Shown piece after piece: positions 31,077 to 43,944 of a DNA stretch of 64,000 nucleotides. The notes below the pieces were generated by a model. The model ran no database searches. It was given only the letters and a program-made list of their open reading frames with translations, and was not told the DNA's origin. The stretch lies in assembly GCF_048128805.1 (NCBI RefSeq), contig NC_136001.1, positions 7,097,001 through 7,161,000 on the forward strand. Reading direction: 5' to 3'. Positions within the stretch are counted from its first letter, which is position 1. The number at the start of each line of letters is the position of its first letter. This DNA is from Centroberyx gerrardi (lineage: Eukaryota > Chordata > Actinopteri > Beryciformes > Berycidae). The translations under genes and the position numbers were made by a program.

Positions 31077-34000
31077 GTGCTAAGGGGGTTTTATGACCCT
31101 TAGGCCCTTCAAACCTGTTAAAACCCCTTTGTACACTTTCAAAACTACATGGCTGTCAATGAGAAATGTGTGTTTTCATATAACAACAGCATTATACTGA
31201 TTAAATAATTATGCAGGATGATTTGGTGCTGTTATCATGAAAGTTGAAATATCTTGTCTTTTTGGGGAGTGAGATGTTTTTAAAAACCCTTTGGGAGGGT
31301 TCTTTGTTTTCTTTGTTTGGTTTCCTTCTTTTTCACTTGTCATCATTTGCATGTACAGTAGGATTAGATCACTATATATCAGTGTGCTGATTTATCAGGC
31401 CGATAGTGGCATTTATTAAATATCAGATATTGGCCAATCACTGCTGATGGAGTTTGCTCCATGACCACAGCTACATAGAAACAGTCTGTAAAACCTGCAA
31501 TTCTTTTTTATTTTCTTTGCACAATTTATTTATTAATTTAATTGTCCAAACATGTTGTTTTTGTAAATTAATTATTCATTTAAAGTTTCATGTACCATTG
31601 AATAGGTGCAGTGGGTCACCCTGCCTTCAAGCTGCTAACCCTAAAAGAATTCAATCTGTTTCAGTGGAGAGTTTTAGTGTCCTCTGTGGTCTAAATGCTG
31701 GCTTTTCCACTCTGAGTAAAGTTCTGGGGGAAACACTGAAAACTTGTAATTTTTTGGCATGAAAATGGTCTTGTTTACAGATCTTGAATATAGTTACAAA
31801 GTGTCAGTGGCTTCAGTCTAAAAATATTATTATTGGTGCTGGCCTGCAACAACCCATATTAGTCGAACACTAATCATATGTTTGTGTAAATAAACTAATC
31901 CTAAAACCTAAATATTTGCATGTGTGTGTTACTCACCATTAACTTGCAGGTTGACTCTTCTGAACATAGTACGGTAACGTTGTCCAGCTGAGACTTTCTC
32001 CACTCCACAGCCGTAGAAACCAGAGTCTTTAAGGGTCAAGCTACTGATGGACAGGCTGAAGGCACTGCTGTTCTCTGATAGAGAGACTCTCCCGTCTGAC
32101 TTTGGAATTTCCTCACAGATAGATCTACTGGTGTGTTTACAGACAAACCTGACATTGGACTTAAAGTCGTCTTTTGGATTACATGTGATGGTGGTTGCAT
32201 CTCCTGTATGGGCAGTTGGATTGATTTGGTCTTGGCAGCCATCGTCTGCTGTAAATCCAAAAGAAAAGCAGAACGAAGTAGTGTAAAGTATTGTAACCAC
32301 ATTCTAATACTGTGTTAACACATAATGAATATCTACATAATATATAATGTGTGCTTTATAGCAAAATTACTCATGACTTGACATATAGTTCAGAAAAGGT
32401 GGATTATACTGTAGATGGAATACTATGTGTAAAGCCTGCGAATAAATGTCAATGTATGATTTGGGAAAAATTTGGGGAAAATAGCAACATACTTTGCTTG
32501 TATGATACCTGAGTTAATGAATATATTTGTTATAAACAAACTATAATGTGATGTATGGATGTGTCCTGTAAACCTATGTGGGCTAGGCATGATGCTGATA
32601 TAAAATCAATCTCTCATTGCACATTAAGAGGCTAAGTATTTTATAACTTAAAATGTGTTTCTACATTCTATACGTGTATATCTTACAGAGATTTTCATTG
32701 TGTACATACAACACTTTTCCATAAGATAATACATAGATTATACACTGGAACAAGGACACTGCAACGTAAAGTGTTTCCAAAAAAATACAAATAAAAACAA
32801 AAAACAAAAAACAAATAACATCTTCACTCTGTCACTGATGCAGCTCAGTAAGAGTGGATCATGAATGGACTTGGACTAAAAAGTGAATGTCTCTTACCAT
32901 CTTCTATGTCCAGTTTCACAGTGGTAAATCGTTTCCCTCCTGATTTACATTCGTAGGTCCCTTCATCACCTGGTTCAAGGTCTTTGATGGCCACCGTGAG
33001 GTTTTTCGCTTCAGTATCATGGAACAGAGAAAATTTGTCTCTGTTTTCCCACCTATTGTTCTTCATAGTACTGACTACGGTTTTGCAGAGAGCTTTGTCT
33101 TTTTTGCAAAATTCTACATTATTATTATTATTTTCAGTGATTTGATTTTCTCCGGCATTTGTGCAGTTGAAAGTGACCCATCCTCCTCGGCACCCCTTCA
33201 CTTCACTGAACGACTCCTCACAGCCTGTCAGTCAGTCAAAGAGAAAAGACATGGATCTGAGTGCAGATTGTGATAAAATACTAAATCATCCCAGAACTGC
33301 TGCAAGGCTCTGAATTAGCACTCTATTGATGAAACATATTTCTTCTGTATCTATCAATGGATCATATTTCTTCTGTATCTATCAATGGATCATAGACTTT
33401 CTGTATCTATCAATGGATCATAGATCTTCTGTATCTATCAATGGATCATAGACTTTCTGTATCTATCAATGGATCATAGATCTTCTGTATCTATCAATGG
33501 ATCATAGACTTTCTGTATCTATCAATGGATCATAGATCTTCTGTATCTATCAATGGATCATAGACTTTATGGATATATCAATTAATCACAGACTTTATGG
33601 ATCTATCAATGGATCATATATTTTCTGGATCTATCAATGAATCATGCAGTTTTTGGACCTATTAATTGATCATATACTTTTTGGATCTATCAATGGATCA
33701 TGGACTTTCTGACAGGCAGCAGACAGTATGAGGATGGGCCTCATCACTGCGGTGTTTCTTCACTGCACTTCCCAGAGATCACCTGTCAATCAAACAGTGT
33801 GGGCGGAGCTTGGATTTTCTGTTGATGCAGTTTGAGTTTCTCTTTTCTCTGTCTTTGTCCATGGTGGCTATCACTGCTCATGCTAACTACCCAGTTCTTC
33901 TTCTTCTGTTTATTACAAACAAAACCTATATGCAGTTCATGAAAGCTTTTACATTTGCTGTTCTTAACATTTCCAGCAGCAGCAGCAGCGGTTTGTTTGG

Positions 34001-34654
34001 AATCAACAGAAGAAGAAGAACTGGGTAGTTAGCATGAGCAGCGATAGCCACCATGGCTGAACAGACAACCAGAAAAGACCCTGATTTTCATGGCCAACAC
34101 AAAAAATTCTCGGCGCTGTACTATCACTGCTGTTTCTGAACGGTCAACAAACTACGTTACACCAAAAATGCAGTCTCCACGGTTATTCCATTATTAGCAG
34201 TTCTCAGTTGTGACCACTTCCATCTTGACTAGACTGCTTCTTTGGACTCATTGAGAGTGTCTCACATTCAGACCAGTATCTTTTCATCTGTGAGAGGCTC
34301 ATCTGATTTAAGCAAAACAGTGTAACTCTTCTGTTCTCACCCTGTGCTTGTAGTAAAAAAAAAAGTAGCAAAAAATACATTTATTTCTATGAAAATGTTG
34401 CAGATTATTACTTTAAGTTTTCATCTATGTTGGTTAGAGCTACAGTATTGTACTTTGCTGTGAGAGTGCTACACATAGCCTACTGTATGTTATGTTAAAC
34501 TAACACAAATGAATGTAGACCCAAACTAGACAAGGGGATGTGGATGAGGTAGGACAGTAATAATGATCAGATTAATTTCTGATATAAGTAATTGGGCTGT
34601 AATAATCTTTTTACCTGCCATCAATGAGAGCATGAGTATGAGAAGGTTCCTCAT
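25864..34654 (-). CDS. CMRF35/pIgR-like (CD300-family-like) immunoglobulin receptor, complete
   Basis: This is a predicted type I membrane receptor of the fish CMRF35-like/pIgR-like group. Minus-strand exons: 34615-34654, 32898-33224, 31937-32248, 28897-29019, 28177-28269, 26743-26783, 25864-26154. All join in phase with GT-AG introns to 408 residues. Residues 1-13 form a signal peptide (MRNLLILMLSLMA). Ig domain 1 (about 14-122) has FNC, an extra EFCKK...LCKT cysteine pair and GTYEC. Ig domain 2 (about 123-226) has ITC, RFVCK...SICEE and SGFYGCGV. The extra cysteine pairs are typical of CD300/pIgR V domains. A Thr/Ser/Pro stalk (227-267), one membrane helix (about 271-295) and a tail follow. 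Tail tyrosines are 317 (YEEI), 337 (YVNA), 352, 384 and 399 (YSTV) and 373 (YSVV). The ligand is unknown. No basic or acidic residue lies in the membrane helix, which argues against obligate pairing with an ITAM adaptor. Confidence 0.88.
26560..26730. repeat. ATATATG-rich low-complexity stretch, receptor intron 6
   Basis: Many CATATAT/ATATATG words occur close to receptor exon 6 (26743-26783), giving a palindrome-prone AT-rich tract. It is intronic (intron 6) and has no gene. Confidence 0.6.
26921..27236. mobile_element. hAT-like MITE (CAGTGGTTCTCA ends), receptor intron 5
   Basis: Left end CAGTGGTTCTCAGCCTGGGG and right end AAAAAGGTTGAGAACCGCTG form terminal inverted repeats around about 316 bp. 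No clean 8-bp duplication is visible, so the copy is old. The nested element at 62115-62456 has the same ends. Confidence 0.65.
27476..27900. repeat. GACTTG-rich dispersed repeat, copy 1
   Basis: Clusters of ACTTGAGACTTG words bracket a unique core containing 'TCATGATGCTCTTACC' and 'ATATTGCATTGAAAAGTCC'. Copy 2 lies at 43945-44325. This copy lacks about 85 bases present in copy 2, joined at a shared TTTCT-type motif. Confidence 0.75.
28340..28394. repeat. Two adjacent hairpins, receptor intron 4
   Basis: GTCTGTGTCATGGCA and TGCCATGACACAGAC are perfect 15-bp arms with a six-base loop. CCTGAAC...GTTCAGG follows immediately as a second, 7-bp hairpin. Confidence 0.85.
29145..29560. mobile_element. 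Fold-back repeat with a long inner hairpin, receptor intron 3
   Basis: The phrase GGGTAACTTCGGTATTTTTC at the left is a widespread teleost repeat start. At 29410-29461 and 29505-29560 lie arms of about 52 bases, including GAAACGTTTTTCTTTACCTTTC and its complement. An (AC)n block at about 29563-29613 follows directly. A matching right terminal repeat was not found. Confidence 0.55.
30408..30690 (+). repeat. Dispersed repeat with telomere-like GGTTAAGGTTAGGG words, copy 1
   Basis: The copy starts near CTCACAATATTCGG...ATGAGCACAAACTCTG. It passes through ACATGAAAAGGTTAGGTGATG and GGTTAAGGTTAGGG, and ends around 'AACCTGGGTTGTGAAGTTG'. Other copies lie at 40420-41010, 52905-53200, 54045-54315 and 63095-63380. 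Confidence 0.7.
31050..31077. repeat. (GATA)n microsatellite
   Basis: Seven TAGA/GATA units in receptor intron 3. Confidence 0.95.
31375..31880 (+). repeat. Dispersed repeat ('GGGTTAGAC...GGTTGAACC' family), receptor intron 3
   Basis: It shares 'GTTTCAGTGGAGAGTTTTAGTG', 'TCTGGGGGAAACACTGAA' and 'TTATCAGGCCGATAG' with copies at 21560-21960 and 58805-59280. The copy ends just before receptor exon 3 (31937). Confidence 0.6.
33330..33706. repeat. 27-30-bp minisatellite, receptor intron 1
   Basis: About 12-13 tandem copies of TCTGTATCTATCAATGGATCATAGA, with alternating CTT/TTT joints. The units near 33560-33706 have diverged (GGATCTATCAAT...). It starts about 100 bases upstream of Ig domain exon 2 on the transcribed strand. 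Confidence 0.95.
33859..34056. repeat. Long inverted repeat (52-base arms), receptor intron 1
   Basis: The left arm 33859-33910 starts CCATGGTGGCTATCACTGC. The right arm 34005-34056 ends GCGATAGCCACCATGG. They are complementary almost throughout and enclose about 94 bases. It is likely a fold-back element or a local inverted duplication. Confidence 0.9.
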
Positions 34655-35282
34655 CTTGTTGTCTTGGATGCTGAGATCTTCAGTCAGATTACTGAACTCT
34701 GTTCCAGCTGGTTGCTTCAGTTCTCTCCAGTTGGTTGCTCTCTACTGTCTGCACAGCTGTATTTCCTGATTTTATGCTTTAGATGATCTAGAAACTAATC
34801 CCTCCCCCCCTCTTTCTGTCTGCCCTCTTTCTTTCTTTCTTCTTTCAATCTCTGTCTTAATCATACCTCCTTCCTCTTTTTACCTTGCTTCTGTATGCTG
34901 GGCATCACACCGTAAAGAGGTAAGGGTTAGAGAGAGAAAGCAAAATCCCCTTTTGGATAGGAAAGACACTGACAGAAACACACAACAATTATAAATTAGA
35001 TAGAAATGAATCATTGTCAGCGTTTACATGCAAGAAACCCAGTATCTCCTCTTCACAAATGGATGCAGGCTCATCAGTATTTCCTTTTTCTTGCTGAAAA
35101 TAGAATAAATGAATGATGACTAGGGGATAGGTTGTGTTTCTGCACAGCTTCTCACAGCAAACTGGGTGATTGAGGGGATTAAACTGATAGATAGAAACAT
35201 CCAAAAGGGGAAATTAGGGAAATTTCTTCTAACAACAATATGATCTTCCAACAACTAGCGGGCAGCGTCTCTCTTCCTCTGG

Positions 35283-35285
<3 letters not shown>
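34655..35285. other. 5' flank of the Ig receptor gene
   Basis: The receptor 5'UTR and promoter should be here (minus strand). A TATA-like GCATAAAATC lies at about 34775, roughly 120 bases upstream of the ATG. It is preceded upstream by purine-rich AGAAAGAAAGAGGGC sequence of the kind bound by ETS/PU.1 factors. Both assignments are inference. Confidence 0.35.
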
Positions 35286-35327
<42 letters not shown>

Positions 35328-36507
35328 GCAACGGTGTGCCAGGACTCGGTGTTACACTCAAACAACACTGCTTCATGTTTAATTCACTGTTCAAGGCAGC
35401 AGATATCAATCTGTGTAAACCAGAGGAAGGAAAATCAACAGTGGCAGTTAGGAATGTCATAAGTGACGACAATGATGACGATGACTATTACTTTAATAAT
35501 GATGATACTAATGACAGTGCATTGTTGTTACCACATACCTGAGATTACACATAGTGTTATATATTATCAATACTGAATATCATAAAATGTTAAAGGAACC
35601 TTCCAGCTGGTATTTGATGCAGAACATGTAATCATAATCCATACATTATGATTGAATGTTTTTGATTTGTTGAACTGTGTTTTATTTGATTCATAATGTT
35701 TTGATTTATAATGTTTAGCAAGTCGAGACAAACTCTCTGTGGAATTTCATGGAATTTAATGGAATTCTATTCTGTTTACTGTCATTCCAATTCAATTCCA
35801 GTTCTGTTTCCTTACAGCTGGGTGACATTCACACTCACACTCCAATCCAGGAACTGAATTGAAATGCGCCATGCATTCTTAACTAAATTCATGAATGGCC
35901 CCGACCCTGATGGGACAGATCCTAGGTGCAAATGTGTGAATCTGAAGCAGGGCGTTGCTGAAAAAGCGCAAGCATGCTCAGCTGTCTTTCCCTGGATAAA
36001 TACAAGTTAATAATAATAATAAAAAATTTGAGAAACCATTAAGGGAGCATCCTGCAGTGTGCGGCTAACAGAAAGCCCTCACATTGACCCCAGCACACTC
36101 GATCAGATTGTGTTGATTGTGTTGAAACCCGCAATTTAAAGCCGTCTTTCACAACTAATAACACAGATCATTTTTCCTGACAATCCTCTCTGGGTATCTT
36201 GGCAGTGTTGTATTGGGAGGGACACCCGTCTTATTTCACAAAACGCTAATGGTTTTTGGCCGATGCCGTGGGTTTGGAGCTTGATAACGAACGTCATCCG
36301 CTCCAAGTGAAACATGGAACAATGCTTGAGTGTGTGTTGATGGTTTATGAGTGTGTTTTGCGATCAGTGCGGCTGCCAGCCGATCTGGAAAGAAAACACA
36401 GATAAGATAGAGATTTTATACGGTTAGGGCTCTTTAGCTAGAACAGAGTACATGCGTACACAGGCAAGTGGATGCGTGGATTTACGCGCACACACACACA
36501 CGCATGC

Positions 36508-36547
<40 letters not shown>

Positions 36548-39500
36548 CTGGTTGCTGTTTCTAAAGACTCTGGCTTTGATTTAATATTAAGGACCTGCTG
36601 GTGAGAAGAACATTTGAAGAGACAACTCATTAAAAACTAAAGTCTCTACTAGTTTGCACTTTGTGAAAAGATGAGCGATAGTTTGTTTGGGGTTTGTTCA
36701 ATATTTTTTGTAGACCATTTTGTAGTCATTTTTGGTTTTAATGTTAAAATGGTATCTTTTATCTAATATGACAGGAACTTGAGTAAATGCAGTTTCATTC
36801 CAAAACAAGATATCCACCATTTGAAGAAAGTGACCTCCTACTCCTGAAACTATTTGATAGTGCAAAATTAAAGCAAACCGTAGTATTTTTTGAAGGAGAG
36901 TTGGTCATTTAAATCCTAGGAGGACGTTGGACAGCAATAATCTGACTATTGGCCTTATTCTAAATAATAATAATATATTAAGCTGTTTACATGTGTTGCT
37001 TATAGAACTATTCCATTCATGTTCCTGTTTACATGCTAAACTCTGATTAACAGAACAAAGGAGAATCACTGGAGTCACGGACTGTTTAAGACGGTGACGG
37101 TTATTGAAGGTGCAAATAGACAAAATCCTGAGCATGGTGACAGTTTCAGCCTCACCCCAACATTGTTGGGACTTATTTTTTCTGCTGTCATTTATCTTTT
37201 TCCTCTGGAAACAAATTCACAACTGCTGGAAGGCAGAGCGAGCGTCGTCAAGCGTTCAGATTGAATCCTCCGTTAGAGTCCTAGTTGGATTAAGATGTTT
37301 ACAGTCTAAAAAAAATAAAATGCCCTTCGATAATCAGACTAAAATCAGAATACTCCACATGTTAAGGTAATGAGAAAATGCTGTTTACATGTCAATTTCT
37401 TATTCTGACTATTGTCTTAATCGAGTTCATATCGGATTAATGCTGTCCATGTAAACGTTGTCACTGACTGTCTGGTTTCTCTTGATTTTAAAGACTTGGA
37501 AGGATGACCTTCAGGTGAAGAAGTGTTTTTACAAAAGGGATATATGGCTTATCCTCAAATAATATGCATCAAGCATTCGCTCTTTGCTTCTTCCTGTGCA
37601 AACCTTTGCCAAAATTGACACTATTGGACAGGTACAAAAAAAATGTAATGGTATCAAAAAAGTAGGCCATTATTTTCCTGGGCCTGGTGTGTTGGAGAAT
37701 GTAAGCACTTTACTGTGAGGGTTGATGGATGAGGGCTGATGTTACCCTGCAGTTAGGGGAGTTCCAGTCTGTTTACTTAGGGATTTAAAAGCCTGTCAGT
37801 GCCGTTGGCTACAGGACCACCTCCTGCAGATTCCACTGTGTAACTGTCAAACACATTTATCCCGCCCACTGCTCTAAACCCACCCACTGATTGGCCCACA
37901 ACAAGAACAATTACCTTCTAATTGGCTGATAATGTGACACATCCTTTCACAAAAGTAGTCCTTCGTTGATCCTTATCAAACCTGTATTTGATAAGCTCAC
38001 TTTGTAGAAACCTTTTTACATGAATACAGTGATCCAGGTTTCTGTTTTCATTAATTCACTAACCGACGCTGTTAATCTTCATAGCCGCTCTTATCAGGTT
38101 TGAATTACTCTTGTGATACAGACAGAATGAAGAAGATAACACAATATAAACACAATCATCGCTAATGGTGGGAAATCTTCCTCCGTTTATGCCACGCTTT
38201 AGAAATCTCTGAAAAGTTGAGGCCTTTTTGGAGATACAACAATATCCCTGTTTTTTTCTGAAGGTAATGATGTGTTTTTACTCCCTCTGTGAAAGCATTC
38301 CTGTCTCCTCTCCATTCCTTTGCCAGAAACACTTGATGAGGAGACTCGTTTACACACTTCTGTACATAAACTACAAGACGTTTTGATTAAATAAAACAGA
38401 TAATCTCTTCAAGAAACACAGAAATTGTCTGACCTAAACCTCGCCATTAATTCTTTATTTCATATTTTAGCTAGAGCTGTATATGTAGGCTGGTATGTGT
38501 AGAAGAGCTTTTCAGCAAGTGCTTTAGTGCTTAAAGGACAAATCCCTCCTTAGATCCTCTCACACTGTTAGATTTCATCAATCTGTGATGTTCAGTACAT
38601 TCCAGTTATTCAGTGATGAAGTGTTGTAATTTACTTTTTTGATGTACCCACTTCCCCTCAACCTGTCTCCTCTATACCACCAGAGAACGTGCCTGCACTT
38701 GTTGCTTTCAATCAAAGGTGGGGGTACATAGACATATAAATAGCTTGAAAGTGTGATCAATCAGCTCCTGGTTAAAGGTGTCTATGATTGCAGCCGCGCC
38801 CCGCACTCCAAACCCAACCTGTCTTGATGCTGCATTGCATTCTGGTCTATCTCCTGCTCCCGTGGGTGGAGAAATTGGTCTCTCTCCTCTTCTACGATGG
38901 ATTTCTCCCTGTATGATTGTTGAACGTCTCTTGGTGCAAAATGGCGGCTCTAGAAAGAAGCCCTCGCTCTTTGATTCTGAGGGACTGACACCAAAACCTG
39001 ACGTTTACCGCTGATGTTTTACATCCTGAAACATTTTCTGATATCAAACTCCATTGTAGCTGCTGGAAATATCTTGATGTGGCGTCACGTCGTCTACGTT
39101 TGACCAGTTATCCACGGGAATAATAAAAAATACTCCACCAAACTCCAAAGTGGCCCCAGAAATGCAAAGTACAACGCCAATACATGTGTTCTAGCAGTGT
39201 TTTAGGGAAACTTTCCCTTTAATGTCTTCCTTGAATGAGTGTTCAATAAGCATGTTGCCAGGCAACAAATTCATTTCCAAAACACTATATATTCACTTTG
39301 GATGAAATTATCATCATTCAAGTACATTCAATATCTCTAAAATCAATGTCTGTAAAAGCATTGTTATTTTGTGAACCAAGGACCTAAACTACCTGCTATT
39401 CTTTAAAAAGTATCATAATTTGATGATATAATGATAATGTCTCATTCTGAAATGAAACTACACAGATAAACCGTAGCCAGTAAGCTGAGGTTTGGCCACT

Positions 39501-42500
39501 GTTACTTCCCCAAAAGATTTCCTAGAAGTAATGACGCAATCACTGGAGCTTAAAAAAGATCAAAACACCTTCTAATGTCACAACTCTTTAAGATAGAAGG
39601 CTCCGCTCTGAGCCAAATATCTGCAGTCGGCAGAATGAAGCGCTCAGCCGTTTAGAGTGCTGCTCAGTTCATCTTTGAGACATTTCATGCGAAATGATAG
39701 ATAATGTCTTTAATCTTTTTTAATCTTTTTCTCAAAGTCAGAAAACCTCAACAAACATGACTGATCGAACATAATAAAAGTCTAGGAAAAGCATTTGTAA
39801 TCTTCAAGATAAATACATAACTTAGACAAACATTGGAACTGGGCTCGCTAGATAGAATTTACTCTAATGTCCTAATGCTTCCAGCCCATCTGATACTGTG
39901 AAACTCAACCTCAGAGTCAGTGATACAAAAAAACACCGGTACCCAATTTTGGTCAAAACTTTGCTGCGCTGGTTTAACCCATAGGGCCATTCTGACACTT
40001 ATATGGAAAACAATCTGTATAATCGTTCTATTCCAGCTTCAGCACTCTGCATGCGTCAATACTTCTGTCCTGACTTTGCCCTTTGGTATTTTATACTGCA
40101 AAATATCAAACCATATCGCTTTTCCACAGCCTATAGGTTTCAGGACTCTGGAGTAAATGCTTCTTTGTTCCAAGTAAACCCAAATAACCGATTTCTGTCA
40201 GTGATATATCTCGTTTTTCACTTTCCAAGACACCAGTCAAACAACACAACGACCGACGCTGCGAGACTCTGTCTGGATTAATGCTTCTTCATTCTGTTTT
40301 AACCCAAAGGCCCATTCTGATTCTATACCACACAAAATCACAATGTTAAACGACTCTATATCTCTTTCTAATTCCAGTCTCTGAGTTTCCAAGACTCACA
40401 TTGGTGTAAATCGAACACAATCGCGAAACATTTTGTGAAATGAGCACAAACTCAAACACACAATTGACGATTACGTTCCTCCACCATGAAAGGATTATGT
40501 GACAATAACAGGAATAGGATACGATATTTTCACGTGTTTGTCACATGAAAAGGTTAGCTATCATTTAAGTTTAGGCAACTAAAACAACTTTGATTAAGGT
40601 TGGGGTTATGGTTAGGCAACTAAGACATCCTGCTGATTTCATGAAATTTCAGGATACCGAAATTTTCACTTGTTTGTCATATGAAAAGGTTAGCGACTGG
40701 TTAGGTTTAGGCAAATAAAACAACTTTGGTTAAGGTTAGCATAAGGTTACAGTTCGGTTTAAGCAGCTAAAACTTTGGTTAAGGTTAGGCAACTGACACA
40801 ATTTGGTTAAGGTTAAGGTTAAGGTATGGTTTTGGTCATGGTTTAATAAGAAAAACCTTCGCGAAAAATAAGTAGCAAACTTCTTCACAAGTTGGGACAA
40901 CCCAGGTTGTCAGTTGAAAGTAAATGTAAACCCCCATAAACCCCCTTACCTCCACTATAGGACACTGTGCTAATTTCCTGAAATTTCAGGAGACCAGGCT
41001 GTCTTAAATCCTACAAATCTCATCGATTAAAGCTAAGAGTTATTTTAGAAAACAGAAGGTGTGAGCATTTCATGGCTTGATCAGTAATCCTACGGCCGGC
41101 TGTGTGTTTCTATGGTGGTTTTAGAGTTTGCTTAAAATGAACAGTTCATCTCCTCGCTTGGACCTGCTGCAGTTTTCATTCCTTCAAGTCCATCCATCCA
41201 TCCATCCATCCACCCACTCAGTCTCTACATGTGAGACTCTGTTTTTGTGAATGAGTGCAGGCCTCTCAGGTTGCGTCCCAGCGTGTGTTTTCGCAGGTGT
41301 TGAGAATTACAAAGTGTGAGGCGGGTCGTGACCTCGTCCTTCACAGCGCTGTTCCGTTGACAGGGACGCAGATTATTACACATCCTGGACCCGCTGAACA
41401 CCATATAGTGACTGTGTTTTCCAGTTTTCCAGTATTCCAGATAGTGGTATAGTGGGTATAGAAGTGCTGTTGCTGTGGTGACCCTGACCTTTGACCTCCC
41501 TGTGCAGTGAAAAGAGGATTTCCCTACAGAGATCTTTAAGGTATTCATTATATCACAGCTATGATCCGATTCAGGATAAGCAGTTTTTGGCATTTTTATA
41601 TCCCACCTACAAATATCCCTGTATAAATGAATAAGTGTATTGTGATTATTACCATGTAAACAGAGCTTAAGACTGTAATATGCTTACTTTGAATCACTTT
41701 GAAACACATTAAAATATCAATAAATGGGATATGATAATAACAATAATAATAACTTTATTTTTATAGCACCATTCACACAGAATGCAACTCAAAGTGCTTT
41801 ACAAAAAATAAATGGATTCAAACAATTATGAGCAAAAGCACAATTTTCAAGCAAAATCCAAAATAAAGTAAAAGCAAGATTTAAAAGAAAGACAGAAAGA
41901 TAAAAATAGGTAAGGATAATAATAAAAAAATTGAAATATTCTTTTATCGAACCGCATTCCAGCAGAATGAACGTTTTGGAACATGGGAATGTATATATTA
42001 TACCCTATGTATCTACATAATATACATTATTTAGTCTGTGTCTGTGTGTTCATGCCTAAATCCTTCTGTTTCCTGGGCTTTTCGATGATGTTGGGGATGT
42101 TTTGGAGCAGCGAGCAGGAAGAAAACAAGGAACAGTGAAGCTAAATGAACGGCAGACAAGACTCATTCAGAAACAAGGATGAACATGGCATTGTTTTCAC
42201 ATTGTAACCAGATTGGCTGTGTTCGCCCTCTGCTTCCTCAGCGCCTGTGGAGGCTTTAGGGATACTGGTTACCTCAGGCCAGAGGCGACTGTTATATTTC
42301 TCTGACTTAATGTGAAATTTAACAGGAGCTTTGAAAAACAGCCTTGGTTTTACCTTGACGACAATGCAATTTTGAGTTTATCTAATGGGTTCTGAAACCG
42401 TTCCACTAGCCGAAGAGGTTGTATATTTTTCCCAACCCATAGAGGAGCATGTAATCCTTCAAATAGGATAGGACAGCGACAATATTGTATGTAGGTTTAA

Positions 42501-43940
42501 ACAGGCTGCAAAATAAAGCAAATAAAATGTGACTTGATGAGGTGTTTAATACAGTCCCCCCCCCTAAATTTCCAAATCACTAATTCCTTATTTTCCATAG
42601 TATTATAGTACTACCAGTAGTAATTGAGGTCACAGAATAGATAATTTATCATTAGGACACTGCTTACATGGAATCAGCAAGTAAGGTTTTTGGTTTTTCT
42701 CTTCTTCATAGAGAAATGATTGATTCTGCAGATTGTTGTCTCACTTTTTCTGAACTTTATTAGAGCCAAGAAGTCTATTTTCTCTTCTGCACACTGTCAT
42801 CTGAAACCTCAAGACAGGAAATCCTCCGGTGATGTTGTCCTCTCTCTATCCCTCTCTCTCTCTCTCTCTGTCTGTATCTCTCTTTCACTCTAAATCTCTG
42901 TCTCTTCATTCCTATTTCATTTATTTTGTCTGTTTCTTTCTCTCTCCATCTACATGTTCATCCCAATCTTTCTTATCACCTCTCTCTCTCTCTCTGTCAA
43001 TTCAATTCAAGTAAGCTTTATTGGCATGAATGGAAGGGAAACAATATTGCTGAAGTATTTTAGTATGTCGCAAAGCAATTATTGCATTACATTTACCTTA
43101 GACGTCCAGCATAGAGATAGAAAAGTAAAAATAAAACAATACAAAATTGGAGAAATCAAACGACAGAACTTAGGTAATATACACAAGGTTACATTATGTT
43201 GATAATACCCATAGAGATAATAAAAAAGTTTATATCAGAAATCAATGAAATGAATCAACATTTTTATCTGAGTTACCGAGGCAACAGCAACACCCACAAT
43301 CTTTTCCTCTTCACCAAACTGAAATCTGGAACATATTTTTCAAAATCAAGGTAGCATTTGTCTTTTATTTCCACATATTTTGGACATTAAAATAAAAAAA
43401 ATGTAATTCTGTCTCTGTCTCATGTCGTTCACACTGTCGACACAATCTCAGTTTTATGGGTTTGAACATGGATGAAACAAGGGATGCATCATCTCAAGTC
43501 TCCTGATGAGTGCTATCTTGGCAAGAGGAAGACGGGATTTGTTTCACAAGTGGGAAAGTGTTTTGTTCCCAAAGGAGAAATCCACCAGTTGAAAAATGGG
43601 ACACTTGCCCTTACAAAATGAGGCAAAAGAATGTAACGCAAGTAACGGCCGATCTGTTAGATCAGTAACTGTAATGTGATTACTGAAACTGGGACAGTAA
43701 TGCCTTAGTTTACTCTGTTACAGGAAAAGGTAATCTGATTACAATCTGATTAATGTATTACTTTGTAACGCGTTACCCCCAACACTGCACATAACACACT
43801 AGTAACAGACCCAATTCGACCAAACCTAAAACACAAACTCAGTCTTTAATGTTGAATTACAGTCTGCCTGTTCTGCGGCTGGCAGACAGTCAAATTGTTT
43901 TTTCCCTCCATTCACCACATCAACCTGTTCCACTTCTAAT
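35286..43940. other. Gene-poor interval between receptor and angiopoietin, left part
   Basis: A (GT)n block lies at 35286-35325 and an (AC)n block at 36489-36546. A dispersed telomere-like-word repeat lies at 40420-41010. A stretch at 41740-41840 (ACTTTATTTTTATAGCACC ... AAGTGCTTTACAAA) is a well-known teleost repeat end. A partial CCGACAGC-type element lies at 42324-42460, (CT)n at 42829-43005 and a partial 'TAACGCGTTACCCCCAACAC' repeat at 43570-43795. No open frame shows a recognisable domain. Confidence 0.55.
40420..41010 (+). repeat. Dispersed repeat with telomere-like words, copy 2
   Basis: This is the longest copy. TTAAGGTTAGG words cluster at 40590-40850, with internal phrases ATGAGCACAAACTC and GAAAAGGTTAGC. 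It includes two partially duplicated segments and ends near CCTGAAATTTCAGGAGACCAGG. Confidence 0.7.
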
Positions 43941-43944
43941 TGCT

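Noticed and set aside
33330..33706. CRISPR-like array
   Set aside because: Units are directly adjacent with no unique spacers, and this is a vertebrate genome. It is a minisatellite.
39920..40281. Two overlapping frames of 78 and 92 codons
   Set aside because: No domain, no splice context and no homology recognised.
30408..41010. True interstitial telomere sequence
   Set aside because: TTAGGG-like words are short, irregular and part of a dispersed repeat with other shared sequence, not a tandem TTAGGG array.
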